From NCBI GenBank assembly GCA_009777445.1, contig WRLV01000003.1, forward strand, positions 1-63,675: DNA of 63,675 nucleotides, written 5' to 3'. A program made the translations under genes and the position numbers. Every line of letters begins with the position of its first letter. Position 1 is the stretch's first letter. Below, piece by piece: positions 1 to 9,819 of the stretch. The notes under the pieces were generated by a model, which was not told the origin of the DNA, searched no databases, and worked only from the letters and a program-made list of their open reading frames with translations. This DNA comes from Oscillospiraceae bacterium (GTDB taxonomy: Bacteria; Bacillota; Clostridia; Oscillospirales; Ruminococcaceae).

Positions 1-284
1 TTAAAATATTTAGAATCTGTAAAGAAACTTATCGCAATAAAGGCAACCGAGGACTTTTACGAACAACGCTTATCGCTGCAATTTTCAATCACAAACTGAG
101 GGCAAAATGAGTTATGGGACAGGTCTAATAAAGAAACTGCAATTATGGTTGGGAAAGAACTTTTAGAGCATATTTCCATTGGGGATGCCCTCTATGTTGT
201 CAATGCAATTACCCAAGCGAAAAAATTGGATTTCCCACTACTCTTGAGTTGGGATTTGACCGGTATAGAAGGGAAGGTGACAAA

Positions 285-1112
285 ATGAATAATAAGATTA
301 ATGTAGCAGTCGGCATAGCAAAATGCCCCAACACTAAGAAAATATACGGAGTTCGAGTCGAGGAGCGGCGTTCTAAATGGTACGCTACTTGGGCGTTTCC
401 GATTAAGCCGGAAACAGCAAGACGAGAAGGCTATGTTGAAAACGACTTCCCTTCTGACCTCAAGTATGACTCTAAATTCCCAGGGTGTCCTTATTGCGGC
501 AAACGGGAGGATTTGGCAGGTTCGACAAAGAAAGCGGCCAATATTGTATTTATAATTGACACTACCGGAAGCATGACTGGGGCGATAGATAGCGTTAAGG
601 AGCGTGTTGCATCTTTCGCCGACAAGTTGGAGCAAAAAAAAATTGACTGCAACCTCGGCCTTATCGGATTTGGTGATGTCCCTTATGGAGAAAGTCCAAC
701 GGTCTACAGCTTCACAAAGGATATTAATAAGTTTAAAAACCAAGTTTCAAACATACCGCGTACCCACGGCGGAGATTTGCCGGAGTCTGCACTTGATGCA
801 TTGGAAACTGGGCTTGCTTCCTTTTGCTCGTCCAAAGAACGTAGAGGTGAGAAAAGTATTTTTGTTCTTATAACGGATGCACCTCCACACGACCCAACAG
901 TTTCAGGCAAGAGTGGTACACGAATCGCCGGAGACTTGAAGAATGGCAACGTAGTGACCTATATCCTTGCGGGAAACGATACTAATTGCACTCGTGCGTA
1001 TAAACCCATTTGTACAGCGACAGGTGGAAAGTATTACAACATTAATGATGACTTCTCCGACATCCTTGATGATATGGCTACGAGCATAGTGAAATTTTTG
1101 ACTGGTTTCTGA
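285..1112 (+). CDS. vWA-domain protein with N-terminal Zn-ribbon-like CPYCG motif (TerY-like)
   Basis: ORF; MIDAS-like FIIDTTGSMTG; CPYCGKRE; SD GGAAGGTG before ATG 285. Confidence 0.75.
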   Translation: MNNKINVAVGIAKCPNTKKIYGVRVEERRSKWYATWAFPIKPETARREGYVENDFPSDLKYDSKFPGCPYCGKREDLAGSTKKAANIVFIIDTTGSMTGAIDSVKERVASFADKLEQKKIDCNLGLIGFGDVPYGESPTVYSFTKDINKFKNQVSNIPRTHGGDLPESALDALETGLASFCSSKERRGEKSIFVLITDAPPHDPTVSGKSGTRIAGDLKNGNVVTYILAGNDTNCTRAYKPICTATGGKYYNINDDFSDILDDMATSIVKFLTGF

Positions 1113-1302
1113 TTGGAGAGGATGTCACAGTAAATACGATAGGAGACTAACTATTAAAAGTCAACCCCTTTTTGAAAAATAATTAAAATTTTTTTAAAAG
1201 CAAATAGAGCATAAGAAAGCGAGCCCTCGGGGAGAGCGATTTTTTCAACAAGCAGTTCGCTCAAACTCGCCTACGGCTTCGTTTTCACGAACCGCTTGCT
1301 GC

Positions 1303-2478
1303 TCATCGAAGAAGAGCAGTGTCGAACATCACGCCTTTGGTTTCTAAGGCAAAAATAATCCGCACCAACTTCTTGGCGACGTGGTTCCGAGCGACGTTGT
1401 GTTTCTTGCCTTCGTTACGCTTTTTGCGGTAATACTCCGCAAAAACTTCATTGTGAAGACAAACGGTATTCGCACAGTTCATCAGGGCATAACGCAGATG
1501 AGAAGAGCCGCGCTTGACCATTTTGCCTTCGTGTGAAAGCGTTCCTGATTGAAACTTGCCCGGCTCTAACCCTGCAAAAGCCAGCAATTTGTTAGAATTA
1601 GCAAATCGAGAAAAATCGCCACATTCCGCAACAATTACAGCGGTAGAAGTCTCACCGACACCCCTGATAGACAACGTTGGTGGATTTAATTCCTTGATGA
1701 TTGCCCCGATTTTGGCATCGACCTCATCGACACTGCTGTCGATATGGGCGTATAAGTCCAACAACATTTCGAGCTGAACACCGTAGTGTTCTTGGTAGAC
1801 TCCAACGGTGTTCTTGGCGAGTGATTTTAACTCGACAAACTGCGCCATCGAGAAGTGACCGTGTGACACTTTGCGGAGCTTTTCGTGAGTTGGCGATTTC
1901 ATGTTGGCAATCGCCGCCGGTGTCGGATAATGCGACAGGATGTACAGTGCAGTAACCGAGAGCTTGCCATTGAAAAACGGCTTGAACTCAGGGAAAATGC
2001 AGTCAAGCACATTCGTGAGTTGGACTAAATGTTTACTGCGAGTTTTCACGAGATTTTGTCTGAATCTGGTGAGTTGCTTCAAAGCAAAGTTGTCGTAAAA
2101 GCCTGTCCGGTGCGGTTTGTAAGCCTTTACGAGTAAGTAGCTTGCGATGTGCCTCGCACAAATTTTGTCGGTCGTGGTCTTTCGCAGAGTCTCGCTCTTA
2201 ATGTACTCCTTGACAAGGAACGGGTTGATTTCCATGAACTCGAACCCGTTCTTTTCAAGAAACAGTTTTAAGTTAATGGCGTAGTTCCCGGTAGCTTCAA
2301 AACCGATGCGGTTGTTTGCAAAACCGCCGTAATCCACCAACATTTTCAGAAACTGTGCGAACCCTTTAGCGTTGTTGGTGAACGAGAAACCTTCGTTCAC
2401 CACTTCGCCTAAGTCGCTGATGACACAAACATCATGCTTGTGCTTCGAGATGTCGATTCCAATGTAGTTCATGGGCAT
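1303..2478 (-). CDS. IS110 family transposase (DEDD RuvC-like N-terminus, Tnp_20 C-terminus)
   Basis: 391 aa; YIGIDISKHKHDVCV N-term, FEATGNYA, LLAFAGLEPGKFQSG C-term. Confidence 0.93.
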   Translation of the reverse strand: MPMNYIGIDISKHKHDVCVISDLGEVVNEGFSFTNNAKGFAQFLKMLVDYGGFANNRIGFEATGNYAINLKLFLEKNGFEFMEINPFLVKEYIKSETLRKTTTDKICARHIASYLLVKAYKPHRTGFYDNFALKQLTRFRQNLVKTRSKHLVQLTNVLDCIFPEFKPFFNGKLSVTALYILSHYPTPAAIANMKSPTHEKLRKVSHGHFSMAQFVELKSLAKNTVGVYQEHYGVQLEMLLDLYAHIDSSVDEVDAKIGAIIKELNPPTLSIRGVGETSTAVIVAECGDFSRFANSNKLLAFAGLEPGKFQSGTLSHEGKMVKRGSSHLRYALMNCANTVCLHNEVFAEYYRKKRNEGKKHNVARNHVAKKLVRIIFALETKGVMFDTALLR

Positions 2479-2665
2479 TTCCTCCAGACAATAAATTTCA
2501 GCACTTTGCGGTCTGCCGCAGGTCTTCTGCCCGTGTATCCTTGTGAATTAAACGTCCGAGCGTTAACTAACTGATTAACAGATGAGGGCAGCTCCTGCGG
2601 TTTGAGTCTCCTCTGAACGGTCGAGCCGTATGGAACGAATACAAATCCGCAGTGCCACTTCTATT
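2479..2665 (-). ncRNA. candidate IS110 bridge RNA
   Basis: Minus-strand TATAAT followed by two large stem-bounded internal loops (CTGCGGATTTG..CAAACCGCAG and CTGCCC..GGGCAG) and a 3' hairpin TGCGG..CCGCA. Confidence 0.65.
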
Positions 2666-2708
2666 ATAACAAACGGATAGCTACTTCCGTTTTTATAATC
2701 AAAATTTT

Positions 2709-3935
2709 ATGAAAGGGAAAATAATAGAGCTACCCCGAATTTGGGATAACTCTATTATACAAGGAACAATTTGCAAAACTAAAAAGGCGGGGATAGTCGC
2801 TTATGTAAATTCACCCACCGGAAAGAAACGTTTTGCAAAATCGAAAAGCGAGGTAATTTTAAGGGCATACTCGCTGTTTTTTGAAAACGATAAGTTTTGG
2901 GTTGAGGTGAATCTTTTTGGCAAACCGGCTTACATTTTGTGTGACGACTTGGACTTTATTGAGCAGTCTGAGGTTAATGCGGCGATTGAGAAGTTTAAGA
3001 GGGAAAGTGCGAACAAGGCGGACGAGACGGTGACATTAGATTTAGTTAGATATTTCTCACCCCATATTGAATTCGATGTGAAAGGAGGAACTCCTTTTTA
3101 CTCATGGCCGACTGTTCAAATGGCTCTCACCCGAAAAGGAGTATTGCCCGGTGGTGAGAAACCAAGATTAAGCACTAATTCAATTTATTCGTATGAAGGA
3201 GTGGCTATAGTCAAAACGACATGGAAACACGAAGAGGTATTTTTTCGGTATAGTGATGTTGTGTTTGACAAAGAACTTAAAGACGAGATTGACGAAGCAT
3301 TAGAGGGACACCCAAAAAGAAAAGCATCGGCTCTGTCTACAATTAACAACAAAGGCATTTTAATTAAAGACAAGCGCACTGATGTTTTTTGGAGCCAAAC
3401 AGGGGGGTGGTTTGTCGCAGAAAACAACACTGGTGCCAGAGAATGTGCAAGAACCGCAGTCGCAACCATGGCTTCAATCAACACAAAATCGATTGTAAAG
3501 CCAAGTGATGTCGCTATTGAATGCAAAGAAGTTAGTATTAACGGCAAAACACATGCGCGTGGTGGCTCAATGAATGCAGGTGCGTATAAAAAAGAGCATA
3601 AAGGATACAATATATTCACTTTTGCCGACGAGACTAAAATTTTGGATGCGATAAACTATGAGCTAAACAACGGGAGAGCGGTTGTTGTAAAAACAAATGG
3701 AAGAAGCGAACATTGGGTCACAGTGATAAAAACAACAACCGGGGAAAATGCAACCAAGTTTAGCGAATTAATGGGAATTGACCCATGGTATAATGGCGGA
3801 ATTCCACCAAATATATTAGTTGGTGACAGTAGCTCGCTAAATGCAGAAAAAAGCGGCATAATTGTCATTGAAGGAGCAACACCGGGGCAAACTGACTTTC
3901 TTGATTATCGAATAATGACAATCAATTTTGACTAA
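2709..3935 (+). CDS. C39/papain-like cysteine peptidase-fold protein with N-terminal SH3-like region
   Basis: ARECARTAVATMASI (Cys), SEHWVTVIKT (His), MGIDPWYNG (Asp) order typical of C39-like fold. Confidence 0.55.
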   Translation: MKGKIIELPRIWDNSIIQGTICKTKKAGIVAYVNSPTGKKRFAKSKSEVILRAYSLFFENDKFWVEVNLFGKPAYILCDDLDFIEQSEVNAAIEKFKRESANKADETVTLDLVRYFSPHIEFDVKGGTPFYSWPTVQMALTRKGVLPGGEKPRLSTNSIYSYEGVAIVKTTWKHEEVFFRYSDVVFDKELKDEIDEALEGHPKRKASALSTINNKGILIKDKRTDVFWSQTGGWFVAENNTGARECARTAVATMASINTKSIVKPSDVAIECKEVSINGKTHARGGSMNAGAYKKEHKGYNIFTFADETKILDAINYELNNGRAVVVKTNGRSEHWVTVIKTTTGENATKFSELMGIDPWYNGGIPPNILVGDSSSLNAEKSGIIVIEGATPGQTDFLDYRIMTINFD

Positions 3936-3952
3936 ATTAGAACTTTTTCGTG

Positions 3953-3982
3953 TATCCCCCAACCAAACATTGGGTTGGGGGA
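3953..3982 (+). terminator. intrinsic terminator-like hairpin CCCCCAACC..GGTTGGGGG
   Basis: perfect inverted repeat after stop at 3935. Confidence 0.6.
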
Positions 3983-4037
3983 ACATGAAAACAAACTTTT
4001 GACAGCACTATTGTGCAGAAAGGGCAAGGCTTAAAAC

Positions 4038-4889
4038 ATGAAAAAAATCGCATTAATTGTTGCAGTGATGATGAGTTGCGTTGCTTGTCGCGCTAACGTT
4101 TCAACATATTCCGATACGCCAATAGAAACACAAGAAACCGTGACAGAAGAAGTTTTAGAAACACAACCGCCTGAAACAGAAGAACTTGAAACAGAAATTG
4201 ACGAAGTTGAAATAGAAGAAACTGACGAACTTGAAATTGAAACAGAGGAATCGGGTCTTCCGGAAATCCCACCGATTGACATCAATATGACTGATGAAGA
4301 AGTGTATGAATTGGCAATGAAAAGGGGCGATGAACTAAGCAGATTGTTTTTAGATTTTTTAAATATTAGTTTGCGGCACGTTTCTTTTTCATGTGATTAT
4401 AAAGACCGAAAAATAGGTGAATATGTGTATTATTTCGGTGACGTAGGACAACATGAATTTTTTAAAGTTAATCATGACACAATAAAAACCTATAACGACT
4501 TATTAGAATTGTTTAATAAAACCTGCACTCCCGAATACACTGAATTTTTATTGAAACATGCCTCGCACCAATTTACGGATATAGACGGCGAAATTTATTT
4601 TTTTGAAACTATGCTAACTCGAATGGTTCGTAGTGATGAAGAAGTTGTGTATAACTCTTTTGAAGTGCAAGGAGACGAAATAAAACTTAACTTTACTGTA
4701 AATATGAATAATCACCCTGAAGGCAATAGCGATTGGTATATAGACTATTCAATATTCTTAAAAAACATTGATGGCGAGTGGCTTGTTTCGGGTTGCACAG
4801 ATGTGCATACGCATGGTTATGAGTGGTTTGTTGAGTATGACGATGAGTGGCTTAGTAAATTTGAGCAGGATAGGGGTGAGGGGGATTAG
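4038..4889 (+). CDS. lipoprotein with acidic Glu/Thr-rich linker
   Basis: signal peptide with lipobox MMSCVAC; repeats ETEEL/EIEE. Confidence 0.6.
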   Translation: MKKIALIVAVMMSCVACRANVSTYSDTPIETQETVTEEVLETQPPETEELETEIDEVEIEETDELEIETEESGLPEIPPIDINMTDEEVYELAMKRGDELSRLFLDFLNISLRHVSFSCDYKDRKIGEYVYYFGDVGQHEFFKVNHDTIKTYNDLLELFNKTCTPEYTEFLLKHASHQFTDIDGEIYFFETMLTRMVRSDEEVVYNSFEVQGDEIKLNFTVNMNNHPEGNSDWYIDYSIFLKNIDGEWLVSGCTDVHTHGYEWFVEYDDEWLSKFEQDRGEGD

Positions 4890-4983
4890 AACGTTAGTCA
4901 CCCCACCCCACCCTCACCCATTTCCGCAAGACATTCCAACAAAACACCACCACCCAACACAAAAGCATCGGGCGGTGTAACTG

Positions 4984-5055
4984 TTATAATTCCAAATCCG
5001 TCCGCGCAAGCGGACACAATAATTGTCAATTGTCAATTGTACATTGTCAATTGCC
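4984..5055. repeat. heptad repeat locus L1 (GTCCGC-GCAA-GCGGAC hairpin plus AATTGTC heptads)
   Basis: aattgtc aattgtc aattgta cattgtc aattg. Confidence 0.9.
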
Positions 5056-5067
5056 CGTCAATTATCA

Positions 5068-5865
5068 TCACCCAAGCCCGACATCTAACGCCATCATAAC
5101 AGCAAAACCTGAAAGAACGCCGAATGATGATACGGTTTTATTCTTTTTAAACGACTCGGGAAGTAGCTCAGCGCACGCAACGGCAATCATAGCCCCGGCT
5201 GAAAACGACAGCGCGAATGGCAACGCGCCTCTCATGCTCATCGCAAACAAAACACCTAAAACGCCCGCAATAGGCTCAACGATTCCCGATGCTTGCCCTA
5301 TGAGAAAGCTTTTAGTGCGTGAGAACCCGTCACGATACAAGGGCATGGAAATACACGCCCCCTCGGGGAAGTTTTGCAAACCTATTCCAAAAGCTAACAT
5401 AATTGCGCCGATAATTGATGTTCCTTCTAACCCCATGGCAACACTGCCGAACGCGACACCCACAGCTAACCCCTCGGGAATATTATGAAGTGTTACCGAA
5501 AAGGCGAGCAACACAGACCTTTTAAACGGCGTTCCCTTTGAAGATATAAATTGAGATTTTGACAGCCAAATGTCAGACACGGTGACGAAAATTCCGCCGA
5601 GAGCGAATCCACCCGTAACGGTAAGCCAGGCATTAAACCCTAATTCTTCGGCAAGATAAATCGCCGGCGACAATAGCGACCAAAACGATGCGGCAATCAT
5701 TACCCCTGCGGCAAAACCCATCATCATATCCATGACCTTGCGGTTTACACTCTTAAAGAAAAAGACAAGCCCCGCGCCGAGCGCCGTAACAAAATAAGTA
5801 AAAAGGGTTGCAACCAACCCTTGATAAACCGGCTCTAAGTATAAAAACCACTGCATAAACAACAC
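5068..5865 (-). CDS. ZIP family metal transporter
   Basis: HNIPEGLAVGVAFG and QNFPEGACISMPL motifs. Confidence 0.9.
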   Translation of the reverse strand: MLFMQWFLYLEPVYQGLVATLFTYFVTALGAGLVFFFKSVNRKVMDMMMGFAAGVMIAASFWSLLSPAIYLAEELGFNAWLTVTGGFALGGIFVTVSDIWLSKSQFISSKGTPFKRSVLLAFSVTLHNIPEGLAVGVAFGSVAMGLEGTSIIGAIMLAFGIGLQNFPEGACISMPLYRDGFSRTKSFLIGQASGIVEPIAGVLGVLFAMSMRGALPFALSFSAGAMIAVACAELLPESFKKNKTVSSFGVLSGFAVMMALDVGLG

Positions 5866-6006
5866 CTCCTCAATTTAATATATGCGCAACAAAATGTCCG
5901 TGTTGACGAAAAAAAATTTTTTCTCACCCCTTGCAAAATTTTAATTTATCTGTTATAATTAAATTGTTACATAGTAATAATTTGATGATTAAAGGAAAAT
6001 AATCTA

Positions 6007-7455
6007 TTGTATACAGCTTTAATTGTAGTATCAGTAATCGTTTTGCTCTGCATTTTTTCAACAAAGGCTCTCTATCGCTTCGGCGTTCCGTCGTTGCTTG
6101 TGTTTCTTGCGCTCGGTATGGTTTTGGGTTCTGAAGGAGTGGGCGGGATTGACTTTAACGATTTCATTTTCACTGAACATATATCAACAGTCTTTCTCTC
6201 AGTCATAATTTTCTTCGGCGGCTTCGGGACTAAATGGGAAGCGGCAAAACCAATCGTGCTGAAGGCCGCGCTACTCTCGTCAGTGGGAACTATGATGACT
6301 GCTGTTGTTACCGGTCTTTTGTGTACCATGATTTTGAACGTGCCTTTTATATATGGTTTTTTATTCGGGGCGGTAATAGCCTCAACCGACGCGGCATCAG
6401 TGTTTTCGATATTGCGCTCAAGAAAACTAAACCTTAAAGGTGGGCTTGCCCCCTTGCTTGAGGTAGAAAGCGGAAGCAACGACCCTTTCGCCTATATGTT
6501 CACAATTTTGGTGATTACGGTCATCAATGCCGACACCACGGGCGGCGGTGCATGGTTTCTTGCAGGTTCTTTCGCTTTGCAGATTGGGCTTGGCATTGCC
6601 TTCGGCGCTGTGGTGGCGGTTATTACGGTTTTCGTGTTAAGCAGGGTTAACTTAGAAATAACGGGGTTGGCCCCGATTATGCTTTTGGCGATTGTCGTGC
6701 TGAGCTTTTCGACTTGCACTGCCGTTGGCGGCAACGGGCTTTTGGCGGTTTATATTTTAGGCATTATCGTGGGCAACAACAAAATCTTAGAAAAAGTAAG
6801 TTTGGTCCATTTTTTTGATGGATTGTCTTGGCTTATGCAGATTATGTTATTCTTCTTGCTCGGCTTACTCTCTTCCCCCTCAAAGTTGCTTGAAATCATT
6901 GTCCCCGGGACTTTGTTGTCACTTCTCATCATTTTTGTCGCAAGACCTATTGCCGTTTTTTCGATTTTAAGTTGGTTTAAGACTCCGTTCAAACAACAGG
7001 TTTTGACTGCATGGGTGGGCTTAAGAGGGGCAGCATCAATAGTTTTTGCCATTGTTGCTCTTGATGCGACGAGGGGCGATTTACCGTATGACCTGTTCCA
7101 CCTTGTATTCTTTGTTGCGCTATTTTCGATTTTAATTCAAGGCTCACTATTGCCTGTTTTGTCGAACAAATTAGAATTAGTTGACGATGATGACGAGAAC
7201 GCGGTTTTAAAAACGTTTACCGATTATTATGAAGATGTTCACAGCACATTTTTTGAGTACACAATCGCCTCGAATGACAAACTTGCCGACAAGAGAATTG
7301 TCGATTCAAGTATTCCCGAGGGTATTATCATTATGGCGATTAAAAGGGGCAGTGACATTATAACCCCAAAGGGGGCCACTCTGCTTAAAGAGAATGATAT
7401 ATTGTTAGCTTCCGGCGATGACTTTAATTTTTTTAATGAGCCGGAGAAAGTATAA
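6007..7455 (+). CDS. CPA1 potassium/proton antiporter with C-terminal TrkA-C-like domain
   Basis: 482 aa; multiple TM; STDAASVFSILRSRKLNLKGG, VGLRGAASIVFAIVAL. Confidence 0.88.
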   Translation: MYTALIVVSVIVLLCIFSTKALYRFGVPSLLVFLALGMVLGSEGVGGIDFNDFIFTEHISTVFLSVIIFFGGFGTKWEAAKPIVLKAALLSSVGTMMTAVVTGLLCTMILNVPFIYGFLFGAVIASTDAASVFSILRSRKLNLKGGLAPLLEVESGSNDPFAYMFTILVITVINADTTGGGAWFLAGSFALQIGLGIAFGAVVAVITVFVLSRVNLEITGLAPIMLLAIVVLSFSTCTAVGGNGLLAVYILGIIVGNNKILEKVSLVHFFDGLSWLMQIMLFFLLGLLSSPSKLLEIIVPGTLLSLLIIFVARPIAVFSILSWFKTPFKQQVLTAWVGLRGAASIVFAIVALDATRGDLPYDLFHLVFFVALFSILIQGSLLPVLSNKLELVDDDDENAVLKTFTDYYEDVHSTFFEYTIASNDKLADKRIVDSSIPEGIIIMAIKRGSDIITPKGATLLKENDILLASGDDFNFFNEPEKV

Positions 7456-7472
7456 AACTATGGAGGGGTATT

Positions 7473-8042
7473 ATGGCTAAGGTATTGATTGAAACATCAG
7501 CAAGACACGCGCATGTATCACAGGAGGATTTACAGGCACTTTTCGGCGAAACAGAGCTTACTGTTAAGAAAATGCTCTCACAACCCGGAGAGTTTGCAAG
7601 CGCGCAAAGAGTGACAGTTATAGGGCCTAAGAAAGAATTGGAAAACGTATTGATTTTAGGCCCGTGCAGAAAAGCGACTCAGGTTGAAATTTCGGCAACC
7701 GATGCACGCAGTATCGGCGTAGAAACGGCTTTGCGCGAATCGGGAGATTTAGAGGGAACGCCCGGGTGCGTTTTGCGCGGCCCGAAGGGTGAGGTAACAC
7801 TGAAAGAAGGGGTAATAGTTGCAAAACGTCACATACATATGAACCCCGACTTTGCAAAAGCAAACAACTTAGAAAACAAGCAAATCGTCAGCCTAAAAAT
7901 GGAGGGCAACGGCAGAAGCGCGCTCTTAGGCGATGTGGTCTGTCGTGTTCACCCCAATTTCTCTGAAGCGGCACATATAGACACCGATGAAGCAAACGCA
8001 GTATTCGCAACGCCCGGGGGGTTTGGAGAAATAGTTAGTTGA
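7473..8042 (+). CDS. pduL: phosphate propanoyltransferase / acyl-CoA phosphotransacylase
   Basis: IETSARHAHVSQEDLQALFG, GVIVAKRHIHMNPDFA. Confidence 0.92.
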   Translation: MAKVLIETSARHAHVSQEDLQALFGETELTVKKMLSQPGEFASAQRVTVIGPKKELENVLILGPCRKATQVEISATDARSIGVETALRESGDLEGTPGCVLRGPKGEVTLKEGVIVAKRHIHMNPDFAKANNLENKQIVSLKMEGNGRSALLGDVVCRVHPNFSEAAHIDTDEANAVFATPGGFGEIVS

Positions 8043-8080
8043 CGACAGTTGACAGTGGATAGTTGAGAGTTGACAGTTAT
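8043..8080. repeat. heptad repeat locus L2 (left arm only)
   Basis: gacagttgacagtggatagttgagagttgacagtt immediately after pduL stop. Confidence 0.85.
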
Positions 8081-8119
8081 ACTCCTTAATGGGTAAAATT
8101 TTTCCCATTAAGGAGTATA
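8078..8119. repeat. 16-bp perfect inverted repeat (near-perfect 42-bp palindrome)
   Basis: TATACTCCTTAATGGG taaaattttt CCCATTAAGGAGTATA. Confidence 0.9.
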
Positions 8120-8144
8120 TATAGTTAAAGGAAGGAGAGCCACC

Positions 8145-8414
8145 ATGAGGGCAGTTATAACCGTTATCGGGAAAGATACGATTGGGATTTTGGCACAAAT
8201 CAGCACTGTTTGCGCGCAATCATCGGCAAACGTCATGGACGTTACACAAACAATTCTTCAAGACCTTTTTGCTATGACTATGTTGGTTGACATTTCAAAG
8301 TGCAATATTCCGTTTGAGGAATTTTCAGCTCAACTAAAAAAACAAGGCGAAGGCATGAACCTTAAAATCCACGTAATGCACGAAGATATTTTTAACTCAA
8401 TGCATAGAATTTAA
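8145..8414 (+). CDS. ACT domain-containing protein (UPF0237)
   Basis: MRAVITVIGKDTIGILAQIST. Confidence 0.92.
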   Translation: MRAVITVIGKDTIGILAQISTVCAQSSANVMDVTQTILQDLFAMTMLVDISKCNIPFEEFSAQLKKQGEGMNLKIHVMHEDIFNSMHRI

Positions 8415-8460
8415 CCGGCGAGCCGTAAATCTTAATGAAAGTATTTAAAAAGTATTTATA

Positions 8461-9819
8461 ATGATAAACACAAACGATATTTTAGAAACGATTAAAATGT
8501 TTGAGGAAGAACACTTAGACATTCGCACTGTCACTATGGGTATTTCTCTGCTTGATTGCATAGAACCTAATATTGACAGGGCTTGCGAGAAAATTTATGA
8601 GAAAATAATGCGTTATGCCGAAAACCATGTGAAAACAGGTGAGGATATTGAAAAACGCTATGGTATTCCTATTATAAATAAACGCATTTCAGTAACACCA
8701 ATATCATTTTTAGCGGCAAGCACAAAAGGGGCGGACGTTATAAAATTCGCCCTTGCCCTTGAGAGAGCGGCAAACGAAACAGGGGTGAACTATATCGGCG
8801 GTTATTCGGCTTTGGTGCACAAAGGGTTTTCTGCCGGCGACCGCGCGCTTATCGAGTCGCTCCCCCGTGCGCTTGCGGCGACAAATAAGGTCTGCTCATC
8901 AGTGAACATCGGCTCTACAGCAGCGGGAATAAATATGAACGCCGTCGCGCTTATGGGCGAGATTATAGTAAATGCGGCAAAAGCAACAGTCGACAACAGT
9001 TGTTTCGGGGCGGCGAAAATCGTGGTATTTTGCAACGCCGTAGAGGACAATCCCTTTATGGCAGGGGCGTTTCACGGAACAGGCGAACCCGATGTTGTAA
9101 TTAACGTAGGTGTCAGCGGACCGGGCGTGGTGAGGGCGGCTGTTGCGAAAATGCCAACCGCAACCCTTGATGAAATTGCCGAAACGATAAAGCGAACTGC
9201 TTTTAAAATTACACGCATGGGCCAACTCGTAGGAAGCGCGGCGAGCAAGGCACTTGACATTCCCTTTGGAATAGTCGACCTTTCTTTGGCACCCACCCCT
9301 GCTGTGGGTGACAGTGTCGCTTACATTCTCGAAGAAATGGGATTAGAAAAGTGTGGAACCCACGGGACGATTGCCGCATTGGCGTTGCTTAACGATGCGG
9401 TGAAAAAAGGCGGCGTAATGGCATCTTCAAGTGTGGGTGGATTGTCAGGTGCGTTCATTCCGGTCTCGGAAGATGCGGGAATGATTAAGGCGGTAGAGTG
9501 TGGTGCGCTTACGCTTGAGAAACTTGAGGCGATGACCGCCGTCTGCTCAGTCGGAATCGATATGGCTGTGGTGGCAGGCGACACGCCCCCCGAAACCATT
9601 GCGGCAATAATAGCGGACGAGGCGGCTATCGGAATGGTCAACAACAAAACAACAGCCGTCAGAATTATTCCGGCGATTGGAAAAGTAACCGGCGAAATGT
9701 TAGAATTCGGCGGATTGTTCGGCAGCGGCCCCGTAATGCCCTTAAGCAAATGGAGCGCGCAAAAATTTATAAAAAGAGGGGGAAGAATACCCTCCCCTTT
9801 GCAAAGTTTGAAGAATTAA
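8461..9819 (+). CDS. PFL family protein (UPF0210/DUF711)
   Basis: 452 aa; AGGGA-type conserved blocks, adjacent to ACT protein as usual. Confidence 0.92.
   Translation: MINTNDILETIKMFEEEHLDIRTVTMGISLLDCIEPNIDRACEKIYEKIMRYAENHVKTGEDIEKRYGIPIINKRISVTPISFLAASTKGADVIKFALALERAANETGVNYIGGYSALVHKGFSAGDRALIESLPRALAATNKVCSSVNIGSTAAGINMNAVALMGEIIVNAAKATVDNSCFGAAKIVVFCNAVEDNPFMAGAFHGTGEPDVVINVGVSGPGVVRAAVAKMPTATLDEIAETIKRTAFKITRMGQLVGSAASKALDIPFGIVDLSLAPTPAVGDSVAYILEEMGLEKCGTHGTIAALALLNDAVKKGGVMASSSVGGLSGAFIPVSEDAGMIKAVECGALTLEKLEAMTAVCSVGIDMAVVAGDTPPETIAAIIADEAAIGMVNNKTTAVRIIPAIGKVTGEMLEFGGLFGSGPVMPLSKWSAQKFIKRGGRIPSPLQSLKN

Larger units (their letters stand above)
1146..2680 (-). mobile_element. IS110-family insertion sequence, boundaries inferred from bridge-RNA guide matches and CT core (AG on + strand at 1144-1145 and 2679-2680)
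   Basis: IS110-type transposase plus structured non-coding 5' end; donor-loop sequence matches both ends. Confidence 0.6.

Noticed and set aside
1140-2700. TTGACT at the IS110 right end plus TATAAT at the left end as a promoter reconstituted in the circular intermediate
   Set aside because: Spacer in the inferred junction is 25 nt, too long for a standard sigma-A promoter, so not claimed.
5030-5488. 152-aa ORF antisense to the ZIP transporter, and similar shadow ORFs (13727-13942, 15268-15711, 29896-30597, 42111-42827)
   Set aside because: They lie opposite well-supported genes, have no recognisable domains and begin in unlikely contexts.
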